Shown piece by piece: positions 1 to 8,050 of a stretch of DNA of 26,348 bases. Position numbers and translations under genes: made by a program. Within the stretch, counting starts at the first letter, position 1. Each line of letters opens with the position of its first letter. Under the pieces are notes generated by a model. The model was not told the DNA's origin. It saw only the letters and a program-made list of their open reading frames with translations, and searched no databases. This stretch comes from a virus: positions 1 through 26,348 of IMG/VR virus record IMGVR_UViG_3300036444_000016, one strand, 5' to 3'.

Positions 1-267
1 ATGCGCGAACAGGCTGCCGGTGGCAACTGGGATGCCGCAGCATCGCTTGCCAAGGATGTTGCACCTTATGTGCACCCCAAGTTGGCATCGCTGCGGCCCT
101 CAGAAGCCGGTGACGAGCCGATCCAAACTCTGGATTTGAGCCATGCGACGGAGGAACAGTTCGCGGCGCTCGAGCAGCTCTTTGGGTCGCTCGTCCAGGG
201 CTCTGAAGATGGCGTTACCCTCCTCGACGGTTTTGATGACCGCGGTGAAAGCGGAGAGGGCGCGTAG
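1..267 (+). CDS. Terminase small subunit-like protein (short or 5'-truncated)
   Basis: An 88-residue reading frame begins with ATG at the first base of the window. Its N-terminal half (residues 5-31) has the alanine-rich helix followed by the PYVHPKLASL motif, which is typical of the C-terminal part of small proteins encoded just upstream of phage large terminases. Such proteins normally recognise the packaging site and load the large subunit onto DNA. Family members are usually longer and carry a helix-turn-helix before this motif. The gene is therefore either cut by the window edge or genuinely short. It ends 32 bases inside the large terminase, which suggests translational coupling. The family assignment rests on one motif and on gene position. 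Confidence 0.6.
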   Translation: MREQAAGGNWDAAASLAKDVAPYVHPKLASLRPSEAGDEPIQTLDLSHATEEQFAALEQLFGSLVQGSEDGVTLLDGFDDRGESGEGA

Positions 268-1783
268 ACTAACCGAGAAGCAGCGGAATGGTTGGCAGAC
301 AGAGATAGATATTTGTCGAACCAATATTCTGCATTGGTTCGATCATTGGATTTGGACCTACGATCCTCGATTAATTGGGAGTCGTGACGGCGCCTATGTG
401 CGCCTAAAACTCTGGCCAAAGCAACGCGAAATTGTTGTCTGGATGCTAGCGCGCATCCAGATGGGAGAGGAAGGCCTTGTTGAGAAGAGCCGCGATGTCG
501 GTGCGACTTATCTATGCGCCGGCGTCGCCTTGCATCAATGGCTATTCGAACCCGGCTTCAAGGCAACATTTGGATCACGCAAGGTCGATTATGTCGACCG
601 GCGGGACAATCCAGATAGCATTTTCGCCAAGATACGCCTGATGCTGCGCCGCTTACCGCGCGCCATGCTGCCAGAGGGTTTCAACTATGTTCGGCATGAT
701 ACATTCATGCGGTTGGTCAATCCGGCCAATGGCGCTTTGATCTGTGGCGAGGGTGGAGAAGACATGGGGCGCGGTGGAAGCTCCTCAGTCTATTTTCTCG
801 ATGAGGCGGCCTTTGTCCCTCACGCCGATGCGGTCGAGCGAGCGCTATCCGGCAATAGCGATTGTGTGATCTGGGTTTCGTCGGTTAATGGCATGGGCAA
901 TCTATTTGCCCGCAAGCGCCATTCGATCTTGAAACAACATCAGATTGCACGCCTGCATTGGCGCGACGATCCTCGCAAGTCAGAGAGTTGGGCGCAGGCA
1001 AAGCAAGCAAGTTTTGCCGATCCCGCCGCGTGGGCTAGCGAATACGACATCGATTATGCGGCCTCATTGGAGGGGGCGTGCATTCCCGCGGCTTGGGTCG
1101 AGAGCGCCAAGCAGCTCCTGCGAATGGAGCCAAGATTGGCCGGGGCAGAAGCCGTCGTAGGGCTCGATGTTGGGGCAGGCAAAGCGAAGTCGGTGGCGGT
1201 GACACGGCGTGGATCATTCGTCGATCCACCTGTTTCGCGAAGTCAGCCGGATACGACTGACACGGCCTTATGGGCACTCGATATCGCTCGGCAAGCCGAT
1301 GCACGTTGTTTGGCTTTCGACGCTCCTGGCGTCGGGGCGGGCGTCGCATCGACTTTGATGAAACAAGACGTTTGGAGCCGGCTTACCGTCTCCCCCATCA
1401 ATACGGGCGCTAGCCCTTCGAGCCGACGTTGGCCGGATGGGCGCATGTCGAGCGATATATTCGGCAATCTGAAGGCCGAAATCTGGTGGCTGTGTCGTAC
1501 CGCTTTGCAGCGCACCCATGAACATGTGATGTTTCTTCGGAATGGAAAAGGCAGAGCGCACGCGCTTGCCGATCTCTTGGCTCTGCCAAGTGGCGATGTG
1601 GAATCAGATGCCCTTTGTCTGCAACTCTCTCTGGTGAAGTGGGAGCGTAACGACAGGGGACGCATTGTAATCGAAGGCAAGCCGGCGCTCCGCCAAAGGG
1701 GCATTGCAAGCCCCGATCACGCGGATGCGTTGATGTTGACGTTTGTGGAGCCGGATTTTTACGGCATGCTGGAGGTGGTCTGA
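236..1783 (+). CDS. terL: Terminase large subunit (packaging ATPase and nuclease)
   Basis: This is the motor that pumps phage DNA into the procapsid and cuts it. From ATG 236 it is 515 residues long. The ATPase domain carries the deviant P-loop KSRDVGAT at residues 84-91, a form common in phage terminases. It also has a Walker B segment, VYFLDEAA, with Asp189 and Glu190. The C-terminal RNase H-like nuclease shows VGLDVGAG (Asp311), AFDAPG (Asp362) and DHADALML (Asp494 and Asp497), the expected acidic metal ligands. The frame stays open upstream to 143 and also has an ATG at 209. I chose 236 because it overlaps the upstream gene least, but no start has a strong ribosome site. The portal gene follows after 3 bases. 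Confidence 0.93.
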   Translation: MTAVKAERARRLTEKQRNGWQTEIDICRTNILHWFDHWIWTYDPRLIGSRDGAYVRLKLWPKQREIVVWMLARIQMGEEGLVEKSRDVGATYLCAGVALHQWLFEPGFKATFGSRKVDYVDRRDNPDSIFAKIRLMLRRLPRAMLPEGFNYVRHDTFMRLVNPANGALICGEGGEDMGRGGSSSVYFLDEAAFVPHADAVERALSGNSDCVIWVSSVNGMGNLFARKRHSILKQHQIARLHWRDDPRKSESWAQAKQASFADPAAWASEYDIDYAASLEGACIPAAWVESAKQLLRMEPRLAGAEAVVGLDVGAGKAKSVAVTRRGSFVDPPVSRSQPDTTDTALWALDIARQADARCLAFDAPGVGAGVASTLMKQDVWSRLTVSPINTGASPSSRRWPDGRMSSDIFGNLKAEIWWLCRTALQRTHEHVMFLRNGKGRAHALADLLALPSGDVESDALCLQLSLVKWERNDRGRIVIEGKPALRQRGIASPDHADALMLTFVEPDFYGMLEVV

Positions 1784-1786
1784 TCG

Positions 1787-3088
1787 ATGTTTCTCTTTGA
1801 TCGTCTCAGCAATCTGGTCACCGGGCTCGGCACGGGTAAGGATAAATCGGCTGCGCAGGCGTTTGGTCTCAAGCTATTGGGCCGCGACGAACTCGACGCC
1901 ATGTATCGCTGCGATTGGTTGTCGCGTAAAATCGTCGATGTCGTTGCCTTTGATGCGACGCGGGAATGGCGATTGTGGCAAGCCGCGCAAAGTGAGATCG
2001 ATCGGATCGAGCGGGAGGAGCAGCGGCTCAATCTGCGCGAAAAATGCACCCGCGCTCTGCAATTGGCAAGACTTTATGGAGGTTCCGCCATCTATCTCGG
2101 CACGCGCAATAGCGATGTCGGTCAGCCACTCGATGTTGAACGTTTGAGCGTGGGCGGGCTTACTTATCTACATGTGCTGACGCCGTTTCAAACGCGTTCT
2201 GGAGAGATCGATCGGGACCCGCTGTCGAGCCATCTTGGCGAGCCTTTATATTATGAATTGTTTGATGGCCGTGGTCAGGCCGTGCGCGTCCACCCTTCGC
2301 GTATGGTACGTTTCGTCGGATCGCCACTTCCGGATCCTCTTTTCATAACTGAAACGATAGGGTCGCAAGGCTGGGGCGATCCGATACTGCAGATCGTTTA
2401 TGATGCCGTGGCCAATGCCGCCTCATCGCAGCAACATGTGGCAGCGCTCCTGCCGGAATTGAAGATCGATATCGTCAGCGTGCCGAACCTGCAGAACACC
2501 TTGGCGACGGAGGACGGCACGAACCGTTTGGGCGCGCGTTTTTTCAATGCCAATCTTCTGAAAAGCCTTCACAATGTTCTCTTGCTGCAAGGTGGCGACG
2601 AGGCGGTGGCCGAACAATGGCAACAGCGGCAGATCGATTTTACCCAGTTTCCGGAATTACTGCGCCAGTTTCTGCAAGTGGCCGCCGGAGCCGCCGATAT
2701 TCCTGTGACGCGTCTTGTTGGTCAGGCGCCCGCAGGCCTCAACGCGACCGGCGATGGTGATATCCGCAATTATTACGACCGTATTGCAGCTCATCAGCGG
2801 GTTGATTTGGCGCCGCGTCTTGAACGCATCGACCAGTGCCTCATTCGCTCAGCGCTCGGCTCGCGTCCCACCGATATCTATTATGAGTTTGCACCGCTCT
2901 GGCAGCTGAGCGCGATCGAGAAGGCGGATATCGCGTTGAAGTTGAGCGAGACCGTAACGAGATTGAAGGAAAGCGGACTCGTTCCATCTGACGTTTTGGC
3001 GCAGGGCTTACGCAATCGGTTGGTCGAAGACGGCATTTTTCCAGGCATCGAAGCTGCATTCGCCAATGCAGAGGCCATTGGAAGCTAG
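1787..3088 (+). CDS. Portal protein, DUF1073 family
   Basis: This 433-residue protein should form the dodecameric portal ring at the capsid vertex, through which the terminase packages DNA and to which the neck attaches. The N-terminus resembles the DUF1073 portal family: an ARG-LGRDEL-like segment near residue 30, then YRCDWLSRKIVD. It also has the VHPSRMVRF segment found mid-protein in this family, and GLNATGDGDIRNYYD in the clip/stem region. The start is well supported: a strong GGAGGTGG lies at 1771-1778, inside the end of the terminase gene, 8 bases before ATG 1787. Length and position are normal for this family. Database entries for the family may carry an anti-CBASS Acb1 name, but no second catalytic domain is visible here. 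Confidence 0.9.
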   Translation: MFLFDRLSNLVTGLGTGKDKSAAQAFGLKLLGRDELDAMYRCDWLSRKIVDVVAFDATREWRLWQAAQSEIDRIEREEQRLNLREKCTRALQLARLYGGSAIYLGTRNSDVGQPLDVERLSVGGLTYLHVLTPFQTRSGEIDRDPLSSHLGEPLYYELFDGRGQAVRVHPSRMVRFVGSPLPDPLFITETIGSQGWGDPILQIVYDAVANAASSQQHVAALLPELKIDIVSVPNLQNTLATEDGTNRLGARFFNANLLKSLHNVLLLQGGDEAVAEQWQQRQIDFTQFPELLRQFLQVAAGAADIPVTRLVGQAPAGLNATGDGDIRNYYDRIAAHQRVDLAPRLERIDQCLIRSALGSRPTDIYYEFAPLWQLSAIEKADIALKLSETVTRLKESGLVPSDVLAQGLRNRLVEDGIFPGIEAAFANAEAIGS

Positions 3089-3107
3089 TTCGTAGGATTT
3101 TCGCATC

Positions 3108-4181
3108 ATGCATCTGACAGACAGAGTCCCGCTCGACGACGTGCGGGAGACGGCGGACGGCTATCTGGTCGGCGACGCCAGGATCGCGCGCGCCGGGATT
3201 CAGGTTTATGCCGGTCACGAGGTAGGGCGCCCGGCGCTCGAGCGGGTGCGTGTTTGGCGCCCAGAAGATGAAGTGTTTTCCGCCGCCGCCATGGCGTCTT
3301 TCGCGCATCGTCCGGTCACCGATGATCATCCGGTCGAGCCGGTGTCGGCATCGAATTGGAAGCGTCATGCGGTGGGGATGACCGGGGATCAGGTGGCGCG
3401 GGACGGTGGCTTCATCCGCGTGCCGATGATTCTCATGGATCAAGGGGCGATTGCTGCTGTGCGAGGCGGCAAGCGCGAGCTCTCCTGCGGTTATTCCTGC
3501 GATCTGAGGTTCGAAGCGGGTGCCACGCCTCAGGGCGAGGTTTACGACGCCATTCAAAGCAATATTCGCGGCAATCATCTCGCCATCGTTGCTGCGGGCA
3601 GAGCGGGTGCGATCTGCCGATTCGGCGACAGGGATGCAAGACAAGAGGATCAGATGAAATTGCAGAAGGTGGTTCTCGACGGTATCGTCTTCGATTTGCC
3701 TGAGGTGGCAGCTGTTGCCGTGACGGCTCTCCAGGAGGAACTCATGGAGGCACGAAGCGCGTTGGGTCTGCAAAGGCGAGCGCATGACAAGGTTTTGGCG
3801 GCGCGCGATGCCGAACTTGAAAAGCTGCGAAACGTCGAATTCGATCCATTGCGTATGGATGAGCTTGTGGCCGAGCGGGCCGAACTGATCCATCGTGCCA
3901 AGTCCATTGTTACGGATCTCGATGTTCGCGGCCTCGATGCTCCCGGTATTCGCCGTGCCGTCGTGGCGCATGTGCTGGGCGATGGCGCGTTGGTCGATCG
4001 TTCCGACGACTATATCGAAGCGCGCTTCGATCTCATCAGCGAACGAACTGGTGATCCGGTGCGTCCCGTTATTTCCAATGGCATCCAGGGTGATGTCTCC
4101 ACTGTCGGCAAGGCCCATCGCGGCATGGTCGATTTTGTTCAGAGCGCCTGGAAGGCGCCGTCGCAGAAGGGAGCGGCTTGA
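3108..4181 (+). CDS. DUF2213 prohead protease with C-terminal scaffold-like region
   Basis: This 357-residue protein probably cleaves head proteins during capsid maturation. Residues 1-175 match the DUF2213 pattern: FAHRPVTDDHP near residue 65, ELSCGYSCDL near residue 125, and IRGNHLAIVAAGRAG near residue 150. By analogy with S78-type prohead proteases, the His before Pro and the Ser of LSCGYS are candidate catalytic residues; that is inference. Residues 183-357 are charged and predicted helical or coiled-coil, as expected of a scaffold. An internal in-frame ATG with its own ribosome site begins this half (see 3654-4181). A TAGGA at 3093-3097 precedes ATG 3108. The stop overlaps the next start. 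Confidence 0.85.
   Translation: MHLTDRVPLDDVRETADGYLVGDARIARAGIQVYAGHEVGRPALERVRVWRPEDEVFSAAAMASFAHRPVTDDHPVEPVSASNWKRHAVGMTGDQVARDGGFIRVPMILMDQGAIAAVRGGKRELSCGYSCDLRFEAGATPQGEVYDAIQSNIRGNHLAIVAAGRAGAICRFGDRDARQEDQMKLQKVVLDGIVFDLPEVAAVAVTALQEELMEARSALGLQRRAHDKVLAARDAELEKLRNVEFDPLRMDELVAERAELIHRAKSIVTDLDVRGLDAPGIRRAVVAHVLGDGALVDRSDDYIEARFDLISERTGDPVRPVISNGIQGDVSTVGKAHRGMVDFVQSAWKAPSQKGAA
3654..4181 (+). CDS. Predicted nested scaffolding protein (internal in-frame start of the protease gene)
   Basis: ATG 3654 is codon 183 of the DUF2213 gene and is preceded by AAGAGGA at 3643-3649, four bases upstream, which is a better ribosome site than the one for the full-length gene. Translation from here gives 175 residues that begin exactly where the protease domain ends. 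The product contains a helical stretch rich in Glu, Lys, Arg and Ala (about residues 20-70). This matches the known arrangement in lambda (C and Nu3) and Mu (I and Z), where the scaffold is made from an internal start in the protease gene. No other scaffold gene is seen between portal and capsid. Separate expression is inferred from sequence only. Confidence 0.55.
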   Translation: MKLQKVVLDGIVFDLPEVAAVAVTALQEELMEARSALGLQRRAHDKVLAARDAELEKLRNVEFDPLRMDELVAERAELIHRAKSIVTDLDVRGLDAPGIRRAVVAHVLGDGALVDRSDDYIEARFDLISERTGDPVRPVISNGIQGDVSTVGKAHRGMVDFVQSAWKAPSQKGAA

Positions 4182-4618
4182 TGCCCGCAGTTCAAACCAC
4201 CTATTCCGCCACTCACGCCGCTGCCGTCGAAGGCTTGATTGCCAACTCGGAGCCGACGGTGATTGTCTCGAAGATCGCCGAGGATGCGGAAGGCATTGGC
4301 TTCGGCAAGGTCTGCGTCCAGGGCGACCAAGACAATACGGTGACCGATGCCGAGGCGGCCAAGAAGTTCGTCGGCATTGCCGTGCTCGATCCGGCACAGC
4401 CGGGCGATTTTTACGCCCAGAATGCAACCGTCGCGGTTATGAAGAAGGGCGTCATCTGGGTGCAAGCCTCGGTCGCTGTGGCGGTGAACGATCCGGTCTA
4501 TTTCGTGCCGGCGACGGGCGTGCTCACCAATGTCGCTTCGTCCAATACGCAGATTGCCAATGCGAGCTGGGATTCATCGGTCGCTGGCGCCGGCCTGGCC
4601 AAGCTTCGCCTCGCCTAA
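4181..4618 (+). CDS. Capsid cement/decoration-like structural protein
   Basis: This 145-residue protein sits directly before the major capsid gene, where phages of this type encode a small capsid-stabilising protein. The composition is rich in Ala, Val and Thr with no charged helices, fitting a beta-rich shell protein. The pattern FYAQNATVAVMKKGVIWV followed by NDPVYFVPATGVL resembles the structural cement proteins and the DUF2190 group, in which a beta-barrel binds the outside of the capsid. ATG 4181 overlaps the upstream TGA by one base (TGATG), and AAGGGAG lies just upstream. A TTG three bases earlier is a poorer start. The role is assigned from position and resemblance. Confidence 0.7.
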   Translation: MPAVQTTYSATHAAAVEGLIANSEPTVIVSKIAEDAEGIGFGKVCVQGDQDNTVTDAEAAKKFVGIAVLDPAQPGDFYAQNATVAVMKKGVIWVQASVAVAVNDPVYFVPATGVLTNVASSNTQIANASWDSSVAGAGLAKLRLA

Positions 4619-4639
4619 GCCTCCTCGAAAGGACCATTC

Positions 4640-5590
4640 ATGACCATGCATATTCTCGATGCGCCGCAAAAGGCGCTGGCCTTTCTTGTGACGCAGGCCG
4701 CGCTGATCGAGCCGACCATCTATGAAACGCGTTATCAGGATATCCAATATCCGGCCTTGATCCCCGTCGACATCTCCGCGCCGGAGTGGATCAGTTCCGT
4801 CACCTATTTCTCCATGGACGGTGTCGGCAAGGCGGATTGGTTTTCCGGCAAGGCGCAGGACGTCGCGCATGTGGAACTGACGCGCGAGAAATTGGAGACC
4901 ACAGTGGCCATGGCCGCCATCGGCTATCGCTATGATCTCGACGAACTAGGCAAGGCGCAACTGCTGGGCATGAGCCTCTCCGCCGACAAGGCCAATCTCG
5001 CTCGTCGTGTCGCGGAGGAGAAGATCGAACAGGTGGCTTTCGCCGGCGATACGGCCAAGGGGTTCACCGGCCTCGTTAACGCGACGACACCGACGGCGAC
5101 CACGGCGCCGGCTGATGGTACGGGTTCGGCGACGACCTTTACATCCAAGGATCCGGATAAGATTCTGCGCGATATCAATGCCCAGCTTACGGGCATTGCC
5201 AGCGGCACGCTGGGCCGAGACATGGCTGATACGCTGCTTCTGCCCTATACAGTTCTGCTCGATCTTTCGACGCGCCGGCTTGACACGGTGAGTCCGACGA
5301 CCATTCTCGACTGGATCGAGCGCAATAATATCTATACGCGCTCGACCGGCCAACCGCTCACCGTGCGCGGCATGTTTAGTTTCCTCGATACGGCGGGTGC
5401 CGGCAGCACCAAGCGCATGGTCGCCTATCGCCGTTCACCCGAAGTGGTGAAGTTGCACATGCCCATGCCGTTCCGCTTTCTGCCAGCCTGGCAGGCGGGA
5501 CCGATGCTGTTCGAAGTGCCAGGCATTTTCCGCCTGGGCGGCGTCGATATTCGCCGGCCGAAATCTGTACGCTACCTCGACGGCATTTGA
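4640..5590 (+). CDS. Major capsid protein, DUF2184 family
   Basis: This 316-residue protein is the main shell subunit, with an HK97-type fold expected. It resembles the DUF2184 capsid family: the N-terminal segment TIYETRYQDIQYPALIPVD at about residues 25-45, the YRYDLDELGKAQLLGMSL segment near residue 97, and the RRVAEEKIEQVAFAGD helix near 125. Near the C-terminus are KLHMPMPFRFLPAWQ and a FRLGGVDIRRPKSVRYLDGI-like end. AAAGGA lies about six bases before ATG 4640; a second ATG two codons later is possible. The N-terminus is short compared with cleaved capsids, so the protease may act mainly on the scaffold. It is followed nine bases later by a small gene. Confidence 0.9.
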   Translation: MTMHILDAPQKALAFLVTQAALIEPTIYETRYQDIQYPALIPVDISAPEWISSVTYFSMDGVGKADWFSGKAQDVAHVELTREKLETTVAMAAIGYRYDLDELGKAQLLGMSLSADKANLARRVAEEKIEQVAFAGDTAKGFTGLVNATTPTATTAPADGTGSATTFTSKDPDKILRDINAQLTGIASGTLGRDMADTLLLPYTVLLDLSTRRLDTVSPTTILDWIERNNIYTRSTGQPLTVRGMFSFLDTAGAGSTKRMVAYRRSPEVVKLHMPMPFRFLPAWQAGPMLFEVPGIFRLGGVDIRRPKSVRYLDGI

Positions 5591-5599
5591 GGGCGTACC

Positions 5600-5815
5600 A
5601 TGCTTGTGACGAACCTGCAGAATGGCCCGCGCGGGTTTTACGCGCGGGATGAGTTGGTGTTGCTGGAGCCGGGCGAACGGCGAGAAATCGCGCTGTCGGC
5701 GGTGGAGCTCAAGGTTGCCAAGGCGACAGGCTGGTTTCAGTTTGAGACTCAGACATTGGGTGCCGTGACGAACGATAACCGTCCGCGGAGTCGCAGAGAT
5801 AGCCCCAGTTCTTAG
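5600..5815 (+). CDS. Small conserved phage protein of unknown function
   Basis: A 71-residue protein starts at ATG 5600 after a GAGGG just past the capsid stop. The first 50 residues look folded: an NLQNGPRGFYARDE beta region, then LVLLEPGERREIALS and a helix VELKVAKATGWFQFE. Short proteins of this pattern occur after the capsid gene in related phages, but I know of no assigned role. The last 20 residues are polar, with Arg and Ser, and look disordered. Its TAG stop overlaps the TAA stop of the convergent membrane gene (shared bases 5812-5815). A small head or neck accessory role is the simplest guess. Confidence 0.65.
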   Translation: MLVTNLQNGPRGFYARDELVLLEPGERREIALSAVELKVAKATGWFQFETQTLGAVTNDNRPRSRRDSPSS

Positions 5816-6153
5816 TAGGGTTTGCCGTCGGCGGCGCGTACCAATCCGCGGATGACGCGATACAAGTGCCAAAGCGCCAGCAGGAACAGGATGACATAGC
5901 CAATCAGAGCGAGTGCGGTGATGACGCCGACGATGGCAACGCCGAGGCTGATCCAAAATGTGCTGATTGCGGACCGCATGTGCGATTCAAACGGTGTGCC
6001 CGCCAAATCGCCGCGCTTCATATAGGCGATGACCAGTCCAACCAGATAGGTCAGAAAAAACGTTACATAAGAGGCGAGATACAGGCCCCAGACGATCAAA
6101 GCCCATGTTCTCGGCTTGACCGACGCGTCGGCCACTTCAGTGCTATCCGTCAC
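5812..6153 (-). CDS. DUF4870-like integral membrane protein (cargo gene on the opposite strand)
   Basis: This is the only convincing reverse-strand gene in the window. From GTG 6153 it encodes 113 residues with about three hydrophobic helices. The pattern matches the DUF4870 (Tic20-like) family: a first helix near LIVWGLYLASYV, then YMKRGDLAGTPFESHMR and a SAISTFWISLG segment, and the C-terminal signature LWHLYRVIRGL with DGKPY. GGGGGG at 6157-6162 provides a strong ribosome site four bases before GTG 6153. An upstream GTG at 6198 has none and is less likely. DUF4870 proteins are common host inner-membrane proteins of unknown function. Its orientation inside the head operon suggests independent transcription, as in a lysogenic cargo gene. 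No clear promoter was found. Confidence 0.8.
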   Translation of the reverse strand: MTDSTEVADASVKPRTWALIVWGLYLASYVTFFLTYLVGLVIAYMKRGDLAGTPFESHMRSAISTFWISLGVAIVGVITALALIGYVILFLLALWHLYRVIRGLVRAADGKPY

Positions 6154-6263
6154 CTTATCCCCCCAACAAGAAATTTCGTCCCCTTTCCACTCAAGCACAG
6201 GTGGCGAGGGCGTGACAATGCGAAACGCGGTCTTCCGGGTGGTATTATTGCAGGAGTCCCTTC

Positions 6264-6689
6264 ATGTCGTTGCCCACTGTGACCGCTGCTGATCTGGCGG
6301 TGCGTTATCCGGCTTTTGCTAGCGTCGACTTGGGTCTGGTTACGCTGGTGCTGGATGATGCTCGTTCGGCTGTAGACGATCGTTGGATTGTCGCTGATCA
6401 GAAGTCGGCACTGTTGGCCTATGCGGCGCATCGGTTGGCGCTGGAAGGGCATGATGGCGGCTTGGGAGAGAGCGGTCATACCGTTCCCATCGGCGATGAG
6501 ACGATGAACGTCTCGGGGCCAGTGGAGACGGTTGAAGTTGGCGACACCAAGGTGAAATTCGCCGATGCGCATGGCACCGCGACCCTGGGGTCCGCAGCCG
6601 TCGCCGGCAGCGGCTTCGAAGCGACCGTCTATGGCCGCTATTATCTCGAACTGCTGCGCCGCTCGCAGCCGGCGGTGCTGGTCGCATGA
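6264..6689 (+). CDS. Head-tail connector, DUF4054 family
   Basis: This 141-residue protein is a likely adaptor that docks under the portal. The N-terminus (PTVTAADLAVRYPAFASVD) and the helical segments after it, with DARSAVDDRW and ALLAYAAHRLALEG, match DUF4054, a family related to gp6-like connectors. The C-terminus, with FEATVYGRYYLELLRRS, is also typical. AGGAG at 6251-6255 lies upstream of ATG 6264. It is the first plus-strand gene after the reverse membrane gene and ends in an ATGA overlap with the next gene, placing it in the neck operon. Confidence 0.82.
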   Translation: MSLPTVTAADLAVRYPAFASVDLGLVTLVLDDARSAVDDRWIVADQKSALLAYAAHRLALEGHDGGLGESGHTVPIGDETMNVSGPVETVEVGDTKVKFADAHGTATLGSAAVAGSGFEATVYGRYYLELLRRSQPAVLVA

Positions 6690-7096
6690 TTTCGATCACC
6701 ACCAAGATTCAGCGCCGTGGCGATGCCGACAAGGCGCTGAAGCGGCTGCGAGCGGCGCTGGAAGGCTCTTTGACCGTCAAAGTGGGCCTCATCGATGCGC
6801 CGCCCGCAGTGATGGCGGCGGCTCAGCGCCTGCATGAGGGCACGGGCGCCGACAATCCGCCACGGCCTTTCATCAGCAAGGCGATGTTCGATGGCCGCCC
6901 GGCTCTGAAAGCGCGCATGCAGATGCAGGGCAGGGCCATCCTGGCGGGTGATACGACGCTGGCCGACGCGCTCCCCAAGCTGGGCGCCGCGGCGCAGCAG
7001 ATAATCCGGGATCAGATCACCGCCGAGAAGGTATCCGACGCTTCGGCCATCGCCGCGGCCGTCACTTGGCAGATCGAGCCGGGAGGAGAGCCATGA
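6686..7096 (+). CDS. Neck/tail-completion protein candidate
   Basis: This 136-residue protein overlaps the connector stop by four bases (ATGA). It contains a helical N-terminus (DADKALKRLRAALEG), a short beta segment LTVKVGLID, and a PPRPFISKAMF motif followed by a LADALPKLGAAAQQIIRDQI helix. The PPRPF motif followed by helices is common in phage neck or tail-completion proteins of the HK97 gp10 or Mu gpG type, but similarity to any named family is weak. Together with the two following genes it fills the slots for head completion, tail completion and tail terminator. I cannot say which of the first two roles is its own. Confidence 0.65.
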   Translation: MISITTKIQRRGDADKALKRLRAALEGSLTVKVGLIDAPPAVMAAAQRLHEGTGADNPPRPFISKAMFDGRPALKARMQMQGRAILAGDTTLADALPKLGAAAQQIIRDQITAEKVSDASAIAAAVTWQIEPGGEP

Positions 7097-7479
7097 GCGC
7101 CACCGCTCTCTCGGCCCTGGCGCTACGCTTCTATGCCCGGCCGGCGACGCGCGAGCGGATCGACGGCTCCTGGCAAGGGGGACGCTGGACCGAGGGCATC
7201 CCGCTGCGCGAGCCGATTCGGGCCGTCCTGCAAAGCACCAACGACAAAGACTTGTCGCAACTGCCGGAGGGCGAGCGCGCCGAAATCTACCGCGTCATCT
7301 GGAGCGAGGCCGAGTTGCGCACCAGCGACGACGGCAGCGCCCGCGCCGCCGACATCGTGATCACCGAACAGGGCGATCGCTACCGCATCATTCAGAGCCT
7401 GCCGCGCCACGAGGGCGGCTTCACCCGCGCCATCGGAGAAAAGATCGATGACCGAGGCCGACGTATCGGAAGCCGTTGA
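7093..7479 (+). CDS. Head-closure/collar protein candidate
   Basis: ATG 7093 overlaps the previous TGA (ATGA) and follows GGGAGGAGAG at 7081-7090, an excellent ribosome site, giving 128 residues. The protein has a beta-rich core: GIPLREPIRAVLQS, then EIYRVIWSEAELRT, ADIVITEQGDRYRIIQSL and a final GGFTRAIGEKID. This resembles small barrel-like stopper or head-closure proteins in overall pattern. The name is inferred from its place between the connector and the tail terminator. It overlaps the next gene by 32 bases, implying coupled translation. Confidence 0.62.
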   Translation: MSATALSALALRFYARPATRERIDGSWQGGRWTEGIPLREPIRAVLQSTNDKDLSQLPEGERAEIYRVIWSEAELRTSDDGSARAADIVITEQGDRYRIIQSLPRHEGGFTRAIGEKIDDRGRRIGSR

Positions 7480-8050
7480 AGCCTATCTGATCGCCATCAA
7501 TGACGAGCGCCGTTTCATCGATCCGCTCTATCAGCCGCTCGTCGGCATTGCTCTGGCCTATCAGAGTGCGCCACGCCCCGATGGTCCCTATGCGCTGGTG
7601 ACGTCGCTCGGCCTCATCGACAATAACGAGGCCGATCATGTCACTTATGGCGAGGCGGTGATCCTGTCCCGCTCGCGCGAGGCAACTGATCCGGCGTTGC
7701 AAGCGCAGTCGGTGGTCACCGAGCGGCGCATCCGATCGGTCTTGGCCAAGGTCAGGATCGATGTCTTTGCCGCCAAGGCCGTCGATTATGCGCAGGTTCT
7801 GCGCAGCGCGTTCCTCTCCTGCCGCGCCTCGACGGACCTTGGCGGCATCCTGCCGCGCACGGTTGGCAATATCGATTACCAGCCGCAGCTCATCGGCCAG
7901 GCGTGGGAAGGCCGGGCCCATTTCGAGGTCGAACTCGCCGGCCTCACCGGTGAGGCCAATGCCATCGACGTGATCGAAAGCGGCAATGTCGGCCTCGAAG
8001 CCGCCGGCTCTTCGCTGCGCACAGCACCATTCACCTACCAGAAGGATTAG
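7448..8050 (+). CDS. Neck/tail terminator protein, gp12-like
   Basis: This 200-residue protein is probably the tail terminator that caps the tube and sheath and joins the tail to the head. It resembles the phage neck terminator gp12-like group: an N-terminal helix, then YQSAPRPDGPYALVTSLGLI, and a duplicated beta pattern (VRIDVFAAKAVDYAQVLRS). Near residue 140 is IDYQPQLIGQAWEGRAHFEV, the last conserved strand. GGAGAA at 7435-7440 lies seven bases before ATG 7448. It is directly followed by the sheath gene, as expected for a contractile tail. Confidence 0.75.
   Translation: MTEADVSEAVEAYLIAINDERRFIDPLYQPLVGIALAYQSAPRPDGPYALVTSLGLIDNNEADHVTYGEAVILSRSREATDPALQAQSVVTERRIRSVLAKVRIDVFAAKAVDYAQVLRSAFLSCRASTDLGGILPRTVGNIDYQPQLIGQAWEGRAHFEVELAGLTGEANAIDVIESGNVGLEAAGSSLRTAPFTYQKD

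Noticed and set aside
1787-3088. Anti-CBASS (Acb1) function for the DUF1073 protein
   Set aside because: The family can carry this name in databases, but the position, length and motifs are those of a portal. I find no pair of HxT/HxS motifs as in the Acb1 phosphoesterase domain.
2841-4427. Reverse-strand open frame of 528 codons opposite portal, protease and cement genes
   Set aside because: It has an Arg- and His-rich shadow composition, no ribosome site and no recognisable motif, and lies over three real genes.
6154-6263. Promoter for the reverse-strand membrane gene (TTGTCA, 17 bases, CTTGAG)
   Set aside because: The -35 box is good but the -10 box is poor, so I did not list it as a feature.
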